Assembly (NCBI GenBank): GCA_945872245.1
Contig: CAMBZB010000023.1
Span: forward strand, 1-35,393
Direction: 5' to 3'
DNA length: 35,393 nucleotides
Origin: Flavobacterium psychrophilum
GTDB taxonomy: Bacteria; Bacteroidota; Bacteroidia; Flavobacteriales; Flavobacteriaceae
The translations under genes and the position numbers were made by a program. Shown piece after piece: positions 29,126-35,393 of this stretch; position 1 is the stretch's first letter; each line of letters opens with the position of its first letter. Under the pieces are notes generated by a model. It searched no databases. It was given only the letters and a program-made list of their open reading frames with translations, and had not been told where the DNA came from.

Positions 29126-30395
29126 AATAAAGAAAAACCCCACTTTTGTGGCACTGATTTTTGTTTTAATTTCTATTCCACTTGGTTACGCAATCAACGG
29201 AATTGCAGTTGGCCTTTTTGTGTTTATAACCTTAGTCACTTTAAAAAAATCAAATTTAAGAATAGATAAAAATTTGATTTACCCCATTGTTTTATATTTT
29301 ATTATGGTAATTTCCATAACTTGGAGCCATGACGGGAACGCCACTCTAAAGGCACTTTCTAAAACAATTCCCTTGCTCGTGCTTCCTCTTTGTTTTATGA
29401 TTTTTCCCAAGTTCTCAAATCTTCAAAAGCAAAAAATAATTTCACATTATAGTTACGGAATGTTGCTGTTTATTTTGTATTATTTAGTTAAAGCAGGAAT
29501 CCGTTTTGCAGTAAGCCATAACACAAATGTTTTTTTCTATCATGAATTGGTGACCGAAGATGTTAATGCCATTCACGTATCACTCTATATGGCAGTCGCG
29601 GGAATTTATTTTATAACAAAATTTCAGAAATCAACATTCGATAAAATAGCTATTGCGATAATAACTGTTTTTTTGGTTTTGCTATCTTCAAAAAACATCA
29701 GCGTCATTTTTTTTGGATTAGTTTTCGTGTTTTATTTGAGATATTATAAATCGTCAACAAAAATAAAATCACTAAAAATAACGGCTTTTTTAGTCTTATT
29801 TTTAGCAATTGCACTTACAGGAAAAATAAAAGATCGGTTTATGATTGAGTACTACTCAAACGTCTCAGAAAACAGCTTGAATCAGGAAATAGGGAATGAA
29901 AATGGCGAAGTACATAATGTAAGTGTGAAAGAAGCATGGGGACAAGATAGGTTCCAACCAAATGACTATTTTCCCGGAACTGCTTTTAGGATCTATCAAA
30001 TCAGAATTTTCATAGAAATGCTCCAAGAAGATTCAATAGTATTAACGGGCTATGGATTAAATGCAACTGACTTTAGAATAGCTGAAAAAGGGAAAGAACA
30101 TAATCTCTATTCAGGAGATGCCACTCACGAGGGCTACCAAAAAAAGAATTTTCACAACCAATATATTCAAACTTTCGCTGAATTGGGGATCTTCGGATTG
30201 CTATTATTACTAATCATGGTGCTCTTAAATATAAAAAACGCAATAAAAACAAAAAATTTTGTATCTATTTCTTTTGCAGTTCTAATGATAAGTTTATTTT
30301 TGACCGAATCCTTCTTGTCTCGGCAAAGAGGAGTCGTGTTTTTCTCGACATTATATTGTCTTTTTAATTCTGAATCGAATAATAATAAAAGTTAA
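29073..30395 (+). CDS. O-antigen ligase/polymerase-like membrane protein
   Basis: A multi-spanning membrane protein of the Wzy/WaaL (O-antigen polymerase or ligase) type. From ATG 29073 it has 440 residues with some ten hydrophobic segments, among them FVALIFVLISIPLGYAINGIAVGLFVFITLV and LIYPIVLYFIMVISI. A large polar loop before the last helices contains the family-typical HNQYIQTFAELGIFGLLLLL (near the C-terminus). Ligases and polymerases cannot be told apart by sequence here. The frame is open back to 28992, but a start there would overlap the previous gene by 134 bases; 29073 reduces this to 53. The start is therefore uncertain. Confidence 0.8.
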   Translation: MEHIFNYLKNVFQKIKSEIKKNPTFVALIFVLISIPLGYAINGIAVGLFVFITLVTLKKSNLRIDKNLIYPIVLYFIMVISITWSHDGNATLKALSKTIPLLVLPLCFMIFPKFSNLQKQKIISHYSYGMLLFILYYLVKAGIRFAVSHNTNVFFYHELVTEDVNAIHVSLYMAVAGIYFITKFQKSTFDKIAIAIITVFLVLLSSKNISVIFFGLVFVFYLRYYKSSTKIKSLKITAFLVLFLAIALTGKIKDRFMIEYYSNVSENSLNQEIGNENGEVHNVSVKEAWGQDRFQPNDYFPGTAFRIYQIRIFIEMLQEDSIVLTGYGLNATDFRIAEKGKEHNLYSGDATHEGYQKKNFHNQYIQTFAELGIFGLLLLLIMVLLNIKNAIKTKNFVSISFAVLMISLFLTESFLSRQRGVVFFSTLYCLFNSESNNNKS

Positions 30396-30469
30396 TAATT
30401 TAACAATATATAGTTAGACATTTCGTTGTTACAATACTAAAATACGATCCAATATAAATAAAACTTTAC

Positions 30470-31453
30470 ATGAAAAGAATTTTAATTACGGGAGCCGCAG
30501 GTTTTTTAGGCTCTCACCTGTGCGATCGTTTCATAGCCGAAGGTTATTTTGTCATTGGAATGGACAATCTCATAACTGGCGATTTAAAAAACATAGCCCA
30601 TTTATTCAAGCTCGAAAATTTCGAATTTTACCATCATGACATTACTAAGTTTGTCCATGTCCCAGGAAAAATTGACTATATCCTCCATTTTGCCTCACCG
30701 GCAAGTCCGATAGATTATTTAAAAATCCCCATTCAAACCCTTAAAGTAGGTTCTTTAGGCACACACAATCTTTTGGGCTTGGCAAGAGTGAAAAACGCCA
30801 GAATTCTTATTGCCTCGACCTCCGAGGTTTATGGAGATCCTTTGGTTCATCCTCAAACGGAAGAGTATTATGGCAATGTAAACACCATTGGACCTAGAGG
30901 AGTTTATGATGAAGCCAAACGTTTCCAAGAATCTATCACGATGGCCTATCATACTTTTCATGGGGTTGAAACCAGAATTGTTAGAATTTTCAATACCTAC
31001 GGCCCAAGAATGCGATTGAATGATGGCCGTGTAATTCCGGCTTTTATTGGGCAGGCATTGCGCGGAGAAGATTTAACCATTTTTGGTGACGGAATGCAAA
31101 CCCGCTCCTTTTGTTATGTGGATGACCAAGTAGAGGGGATTTTCAGGTTATTACATTCCGACTATGTATATCCTGTTAACATTGGGAATCCGGACGAGAT
31201 CACCATTAAAGATTTTGCGGATGAAATCATAAAACTTACGGGTACCAATCAAAAAGTGGTTTATAATCCTCTTCCGGTAAACGACCCTCTTCAACGCCAA
31301 CCGGATATAACCAAGGCAAAACAATTATTGGGTTGGGAAGCCAAAGTTTCAAGAGAAGAAGGCATGAAAATTACCTACGACTATTTCAGATCCTTGTCAA
31401 CCGAAGAACTTTCAAAGGAAGATCATAAGGATTTTACAGGATATATTCATTAA
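30470..31453 (+). CDS. UDP-glucuronate decarboxylase (UDP-xylose synthase) type
   Basis: An extended short-chain dehydrogenase that oxidises and decarboxylates UDP-glucuronate to UDP-xylose with bound NAD. The 327 residues show the Rossmann motif GAAGFLG (8-14), S118-E119 in STSEVYGDP, and the catalytic Y146 and K150 in [12 protein letters not shown]. The block [21 protein letters not shown] through [10 protein letters not shown] is nearly diagnostic for UXS enzymes. The later VKxF-type region here reads [10 protein letters not shown]. No UDP-glucose dehydrogenase lies in the window to supply the substrate. The next gene starts one base after the stop codon, so the two are tightly coupled. 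The 74-base gap upstream shows no clear promoter. Confidence 0.9.
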   Translation: MKRILITGAAGFLGSHLCDRFIAEGYFVIGMDNLITGDLKNIAHLFKLENFEFYHHDITKFVHVPGKIDYILHFASPASPIDYLKIPIQTLKVGSLGTHNLLGLARVKNARILIASTSEVYGDPLVHPQTEEYYGNVNTIGPRGVYDEAKRFQESITMAYHTFHGVETRIVRIFNTYGPRMRLNDGRVIPAFIGQALRGEDLTIFGDGMQTRSFCYVDDQVEGIFRLLHSDYVYPVNIGNPDEITIKDFADEIIKLTGTNQKVVYNPLPVNDPLQRQPDITKAKQLLGWEAKVSREEGMKITYDYFRSLSTEELSKEDHKDFTGYIH

Positions 31454-31454
31454 T

Positions 31455-32822
31455 ATGACGGCAGCTCAAAAAGGAAGATATTCAAAATATATCAGACCCA
31501 TAAGTGTTATATTAGACCTTTTGGTTATCGATTTTTTATGCCTATATTTCTTTAAAGAGCTTCAGTTAAATACTTTGTATTATGTATTATATCAAAACTT
31601 TGGTTGGTTTCTAATAGCCTATTTAATCAAGTTTTATGAAGTCTATCGTTTTACCACTCCAGTCGAAATCATTTCTAAATTAGTCAAACAAGGTGTGCTT
31701 TTTTTGCTAATTGTTATTGCTTTTTTCCCTTTTTCTAAACAAAGTATTTTTGGTGGTAAGGCAATTGCATTTTTTTTGGTTTTAAGCTTTGTATTAATTA
31801 CCATTTCAAAAGTTTTATTATTTTATTATTTAAAAAGATACAGAATAGTAACGGGGAGTAATTATAGAAACGCAGTAATTATTGGGCATACTCCTGAAGC
31901 TATTAGATTAAAAGGGCTTTTTGAAACTAGAAATGATTATGGCTATCGTTTTTTGGGCTATTTTTCTGATAAAAAATCAAATGAAGATATTAAAGGAAAA
32001 CTGGCAGATTTAAAACTTTTTGTAATTGAAAATCAAGTGCATGAGATATATTGTTCGTTGAATGAAGTAACCGATGCACAGTTGAAAAATTTGGTTGATT
32101 TTGCGGACGAAAACGACAAAATAATAAAGTTTATCCCTGACACCAAAGAAATATTTTCAAAAAATTTAAAAACAGATTACTATGATATCTTCCCTGTTCT
32201 TACTATACAAAAATCAATCCTTGACGACCCAACCACTAAAGTTTTAAAAAGAACTTTCGACATTGTTTTTTCATTTATTGCAACTGTGGGATTTTTTCCC
32301 TGGCTTTTTCCATTACTGGCAATTCTTATTAAATTAGAGTCAAAGGGCCCAGTTTTTTTTAAACAGGGTAGACCTGGTCTAGATGAAAAAGAATTTTTTT
32401 GTTATAAGTTCAGATCCATGCAAATCAATAAAACAACTGAAATAGAAGCATCTAAAAACGATCCGCGTGTGACTAAAATGGGAAGATTTATGCGAAAAAC
32501 AAGTCTTGATGAAATGCCTCAATTCCTTAATGTTTTGCTTGGAGACATGTCTGTAGTGGGTCCAAGACCCCATTTATGGTCACAGAATAAAGCCTACGGC
32601 AATACAGTAAAAAAATATATGGTAAGACATTATGTCAAACCAGGAATTACAGGTCTAGCTCAAGTCAAAGGTTTTAGAGGTGAAATTGAAACAAATGAAG
32701 ATATGATAAATCGAATCAAACTTGATGTTTTTTATATTGAAAATTGGTCCCTTATATTAGATTTAAAAATCATTCTTCAAACGGTAGTGAACATATTAAA
32801 AGGAGAAGAAAAGGCTTATTGA
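31455..32822 (+). CDS. Exopolysaccharide polyprenyl glycosylphosphotransferase
   Basis: The priming enzyme of polysaccharide synthesis (WcaJ/WbaP type): it transfers a sugar-1-phosphate from a nucleotide sugar to undecaprenyl phosphate at the inner membrane. The 455 residues carry four or five N-terminal membrane segments (about 17-125), a Rossmann-like nucleotide-binding region (138-235, NAVIIGHTPEA), a further hydrophobic segment (270-293), and the catalytic domain to the end. In it, FFKQGRPG, YKFRSM, the D352-E353 pair in TSLDEMPQFLNVL, and GDMSVVGPRP are the hallmark motifs. KPGITGLAQVKGFRG follows. It starts one base after the UXS gene. The sugar cannot be read from sequence. A priming enzyme here shows the cluster makes a lipid-linked glycan. 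Confidence 0.92.
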   Translation: MTAAQKGRYSKYIRPISVILDLLVIDFLCLYFFKELQLNTLYYVLYQNFGWFLIAYLIKFYEVYRFTTPVEIISKLVKQGVLFLLIVIAFFPFSKQSIFGGKAIAFFLVLSFVLITISKVLLFYYLKRYRIVTGSNYRNAVIIGHTPEAIRLKGLFETRNDYGYRFLGYFSDKKSNEDIKGKLADLKLFVIENQVHEIYCSLNEVTDAQLKNLVDFADENDKIIKFIPDTKEIFSKNLKTDYYDIFPVLTIQKSILDDPTTKVLKRTFDIVFSFIATVGFFPWLFPLLAILIKLESKGPVFFKQGRPGLDEKEFFCYKFRSMQINKTTEIEASKNDPRVTKMGRFMRKTSLDEMPQFLNVLLGDMSVVGPRPHLWSQNKAYGNTVKKYMVRHYVKPGITGLAQVKGFRGEIETNEDMINRIKLDVFYIENWSLILDLKIILQTVVNILKGEEKAY

Positions 32823-32823
32823 C

Positions 32824-33606
32824 ATGGGAAATATGCTTGTATCCATAATAATACCAACCTTCAACTCTGAAAAATTTATTGCTGAAACCATACAATCGAT
32901 ACAAGCTCAGACTTACACCAATTGGGAAGTGATTATTGTTGATGATGGTTCTTCGGACAAAACAGTTTCTGTCATTTCTGAAATCGTCAAATTAGCCCAA
33001 TTTGAAGAAAGAATCCAATTCTTTCAACTTGAAAAAAATTCAGGTGTTGGAATTGCCCGGAACTTGGCTTTGAACAAATCGAAAGGAAGATATATTGCTT
33101 TTTTGGATTCGGATGACTTATGGAAACCAACTAAACTCGAGAACCAAATCAAGTTTATGACCCATAATGATTTACCCTTTACTTTTTCTTTCTATGATTG
33201 TATCGATGAAGAAGGAAAACCGCTGAACAAAAGAGTTGAAGCTCCGAGAAACCTCTCCTACAAGCAATTATTTTACTGTAATTACGTAGGCAATCTTACT
33301 GGAATTTATGATGTAGATTACTTTGGTAAGATTCCCATTTCCCCTATCCGAAAACGTCAGGATTGGATCCTGTGGCTTACAATTTTAAAAAAAATAAAAA
33401 CGGGACAACCAACCCCAGAAAGCTTGGCTTTTTATAGAGTTAGGAAAGATTCAATTTCTGCCTCAAAGTTGGATTTATTAAAACACAATTTCACTGTTTA
33501 TAGAACGTTTCATGGGTTTAATGTGGTCGTTTCATTAGTTTGTATGATTGGATTTTTATTTACCCAATTAATTATAAAACCAAAGTATATCAAGAGATTA
33601 AATTAA
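32824..33606 (+). CDS. GT2 family glycosyltransferase
   Basis: A GT-A fold glycosyltransferase of family 2, cytosolic face. The 260 residues begin with SIIIPTFNSEKF, followed by the nucleotide-binding VVD-type turn IIVDDGSSD (37-45), and the metal-binding triad as D95-S-D97 in AFLDSDDLW. QDWILWLTIL is the usual catalytic-domain end with an acidic base. A hydrophobic C-terminal segment (about 233-250) probably anchors it to the membrane. It starts one base after the priming transferase. ATG 32824 or the ATG at 32833 (MLVSIII) could be the start. Its 3' end overlaps the convergent PaaK-like gene by 9 bases. Confidence 0.9.
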   Translation: MGNMLVSIIIPTFNSEKFIAETIQSIQAQTYTNWEVIIVDDGSSDKTVSVISEIVKLAQFEERIQFFQLEKNSGVGIARNLALNKSKGRYIAFLDSDDLWKPTKLENQIKFMTHNDLPFTFSFYDCIDEEGKPLNKRVEAPRNLSYKQLFYCNYVGNLTGIYDVDYFGKIPISPIRKRQDWILWLTILKKIKTGQPTPESLAFYRVRKDSISASKLDLLKHNFTVYRTFHGFNVVVSLVCMIGFLFTQLIIKPKYIKRLN

Positions 33607-34908
33607 CGAAACAAACTGTTTCAATTTCCCGCTTTTGCTTCGTTCTAGTTTTTCTTTTCGGATGAATGTAAAGACCAATCCTGTTTCCAAATATAAGGCA
33701 ATTGCCGCCTCAACTTTCTCGATTTGTTCCAAATTTAATTCGGTTTCGCTCACATATTCAATGTCAAAAGTATCGATTTTAGTTTGTTTGATGACAAATT
33801 CTTTAACATTGCCATCATCTTCGATGATGCTTTTGGTTACATAATAAAAAGTCAAACCAGGCGATTTTTTTCCACTGGGCAAGACGGCAACATCATTGGT
33901 TCGACCGACTAATTTTTTTAGAATTGGTTTTTTGGGGCTGCTCTTCGTGTCCAAAATCCCAATGTCGCCAATGTCGTATCGAATGAATGGATGTGCTTTG
34001 TTAAACAAAGAAGTAATCACTATCCGGCCTTCCTTTCCATAAGGTAAAACGTTGTTTTCGGGGTCTAAAATTTCAATAAAAAGTGTTTCAGAATTCACTT
34101 GCCATTCTCCATCGGGATTTTCGAAAGCGATCAAATCCAGTTCCGACGCGCCATATTCATTGACAACAGGAACTCCAAATTGTTTTTCTAGCAAGATTTT
34201 GTCTTCTTCAAAAAGCATTTCAGAAGTGACAACACAAACTTTCAAAGTCGGACAAATGGTTGTTAGAACTATGTTTTTTTGCTGTAAAAATTTGGCGAAC
34301 AAAACAATTGAACTGGTGTAACCGTTGATGTAATCGAACTTTCGGGTTTTGAATTCATTAAAAAACCCTTCTAAAACGGCATCCGACAAATCAAAAATTG
34401 AAAACCGGAAGCGGTGGCTCAAAAAATCCTTCAATCTTTCTTTTGTATTTCCGATAAAATCCAAAGGAATTCCGTAAAATCGAGCTTGATATGAGGTGTT
34501 AAAATCAATTCCGTGCCAACCAAAACGATTCATGTTAATTGCCCAGGTTAAAGCGTGCGAGAACTTGTCTTTGGCAAAAATAAAAGGATCCCCGCTCGAG
34601 CCCGAAGTTTTATTGACGTATACATTTTTTAAATAAAATCCATTTGAAAGCCTTTCGATTAAGGGTTTCTGAAAGTCTTTTTTGGTCATAACCGGTAAAT
34701 CTTTCCAGTTTATAAAACGGGTTTCGCCGACCAATTTTTGATAGGACGAATTATGCTTTAAGTGAAATTCAACAATTTCTTGTTTTTTGTTTTCAACAAA
34801 AATTTCGAATTCTTGTTCGGAAACAGACTGGATTCTTCGCAACTCAGCCTTGGCTTTCTTTATAGGAAAACCATTTAGTTGGAGTGATAAATCGAAAAGT
34901 GGAATCAT
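33598..34908 (-). CDS. PaaK/CapK-like adenylate-forming enzyme
   Basis: A member of the phenylacetate-CoA ligase-like group of the acyl-adenylate superfamily; CapK-type relatives sit in capsule clusters. From ATG 34908 it has 436 residues. The AMP-binding loop is TSGSSGDP (101-108). It is followed by EYGASELDLIAFENPDGEW, and the hinge/core RYDIGDIG near the C-terminal third. The early GFPIKKAKAEL and the LPVMTKKDFQ block are typical of the CapK group. The true substrate is unknown: an acid activated for acylation of a sugar is plausible from the neighbouring glycan genes. The frame extends to a TTG at 34929, but that codon overlaps the predicted -7 box, so ATG 34908 is preferred. It converges with the GT2 gene and overlaps it by 9 bases. 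Confidence 0.85.
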   Translation of the reverse strand: MIPLFDLSLQLNGFPIKKAKAELRRIQSVSEQEFEIFVENKKQEIVEFHLKHNSSYQKLVGETRFINWKDLPVMTKKDFQKPLIERLSNGFYLKNVYVNKTSGSSGDPFIFAKDKFSHALTWAINMNRFGWHGIDFNTSYQARFYGIPLDFIGNTKERLKDFLSHRFRFSIFDLSDAVLEGFFNEFKTRKFDYINGYTSSIVLFAKFLQQKNIVLTTICPTLKVCVVTSEMLFEEDKILLEKQFGVPVVNEYGASELDLIAFENPDGEWQVNSETLFIEILDPENNVLPYGKEGRIVITSLFNKAHPFIRYDIGDIGILDTKSSPKKPILKKLVGRTNDVAVLPSGKKSPGLTFYYVTKSIIEDDGNVKEFVIKQTKIDTFDIEYVSETELNLEQIEKVEAAIALYLETGLVFTFIRKEKLERSKSGKLKQFVSLI

Positions 34909-34926
34909 TTTACCAAAACATTTTAC

Positions 34927-34959
34927 CAAAAATAATATTTAACAACAACTAATAACCAA
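34927..34959 (-). promoter_or_regulatory. Putative promoter of the PaaK-like gene
   Basis: On the minus strand, TATTTTTG at 34934-34927 is an exact -7 element, and TTG at 34959-34957 stands 22 bases upstream as a possible -33 element. The transcript would begin near 34921, giving a very short leader before ATG 34908. Confidence 0.5.
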
Positions 34960-34970
34960 CAACCAACAAC
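34943..34970. repeat. Heptad array (GTTnTTn) between PaaK-like gene and purD
   Basis: On the minus strand, four exact 7-base units follow each other from 34970: GTTGTTG, GTTGTTG, GTTATTA, GTTGTTG. The array is in one orientation only and overlaps the -33 region of the PaaK-like gene promoter. Confidence 0.75.
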
Positions 34971-35008
34971 TTTTTGAAAATTAATTATTTTTTAAGTCTA
35001 AAAGCAAT

Positions 35009-35016
35009 TATTTTTG
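35009..35016 (+). promoter_or_regulatory. Putative purD promoter, -7 element
   Basis: TATTTTTG at 35009-35016, followed by C, matches the consensus exactly and lies 20 bases before the purD ATG. No -33 TTG stands at a suitable distance. Confidence 0.45.
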
Positions 35017-35036
35017 CCGGACTTAATTACTGCACA

Positions 35037-35393
35037 ATGACAATTTTACTACTGGGTTCTGGAGGAAGGGAACACGCTTTTGCTTGGAAAATGATTCAAA
35101 GTCCGCTTTGCGACAAACTTTTTGTGGCTCCCGGAAATGCGGGTACAGCCTCAATAGCAAAAAACATTGACATCAGCCCTACGGATTTTGATGCCATAAA
35201 AACTTTTGTGATTCAGAAAAAAGTAGAGATGGTGGTTGTGGGTCCGGAAGATCCATTGGTCAAAGGGATTTTCGATTTTTTCAAACACGACAAAGATTTA
35301 AAAGATATCCCAGTCATTGGACCATCAAAATTAGGCGCCACTTTAGAGGGAAGCAAAGAGTTTGCCAAAGAATTTTTGATGAAACACAACATT
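35037..35393 (+). CDS. purD: Phosphoribosylamine--glycine ligase, 3' end cut by the window edge
   Basis: PurD joins glycine to 5-phosphoribosylamine with ATP, the second step of purine synthesis. Only the first 119 codons lie in the window and no stop is reached. The N-terminal domain is diagnostic: MTILLLGSGGREHAFAWKM, VAPGNAGTA, VVVGPEDPLVKGI, and PVIGPSKLGATLEGSKEFAKEFL, which leads into the ATP-grasp domain. The predicted -7 box upstream and the divergent PaaK-like gene support a separate transcription unit. Confidence 0.95.
   Translation, partial: MTILLLGSGGREHAFAWKMIQSPLCDKLFVAPGNAGTASIAKNIDISPTDFDAIKTFVIQKKVEMVVVGPEDPLVKGIFDFFKHDKDLKDIPVIGPSKLGATLEGSKEFAKEFLMKHNI

Noticed and set aside
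34909..34929. TTG start giving seven extra residues in the PaaK-like protein
   Set aside because: The TTG codon overlaps the predicted -7 box and an ATG with a better fit to the family lies 21 bases downstream.

Overview
The window reads as an AT-rich chromosome segment from a member of the Bacteroidota, most likely a Flavobacterium or close relative. The reasons are the gene content (a complete aerotolerance 'bat' operon, a SusC-type TonB-dependent receptor next to a DUF5689 lipoprotein), the recurrent -7 promoter element TAnnTTTG, the near absence of Shine-Dalgarno sequences, and protein sequences of flavobacterial type throughout. The assignment is by recognition only; no search was run.

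Layout. 1-4895: housekeeping genes gmk (5' end missing), nadD, gpsA, pheS, two small conserved proteins of unknown function, and a CvpA-like membrane protein. 4980-14540 (all minus strand): a nine-gene operon read right to left as moxR, DUF58, a four-helix-bundle (S23/IVS-type) gene, a two-TM BatD/DUF4381-like protein, batA, batB, batC, batD, batE. 14725-18077 (plus): aldo/keto reductase, AlbA_2-type protein, metallophosphoesterase, then a small secreted beta-barrel-like protein closed by a clear terminator. 18155-19708 (minus): ALDH7-type aldehyde dehydrogenase. 20010-25384: a secreted endonuclease/exonuclease/phosphatase protein divergent from a TonB-dependent receptor and its DUF5689 lipoprotein, probably a nutrient (perhaps nucleic-acid or phosphate) acquisition locus. 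25527-27607: LD-carboxypeptidase, YraN, and an aspartokinase-C-terminus/ACT-like protein. 28025-33606: a surface polysaccharide cluster (DUF1972 glycosyltransferase, Wzy/ligase-like membrane protein, UDP-glucuronate decarboxylase, priming glycosylphosphotransferase, GT2), converging on a PaaK/CapK-like adenylating enzyme. The 3' edge cuts purD.

The most unusual structure lies between the genes. Many gaps hold degenerate arrays with a 7-base period (GATTnnn and relatives), usually a run in one orientation followed by the reverse-complement run, so they can form long imperfect hairpins. One such palindrome has the four-helix-bundle gene in its loop: a perfect 24-base inverted repeat flanks that gene inside the bat operon, and a third copy with two mismatches lies in the next gap of the operon. 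Further dyads lie in the batC-batD, batD-batE and post-batE gaps, and a nested palindrome of about 177 bases separates the aldehyde dehydrogenase from the endonuclease.

Promoter calls rest on matches to the Bacteroidota -7 element by eye; the -33 element is often weak. Several gene starts were moved downstream of the longest reading frame because the longer version began at TTG or overlapped a promoter element.
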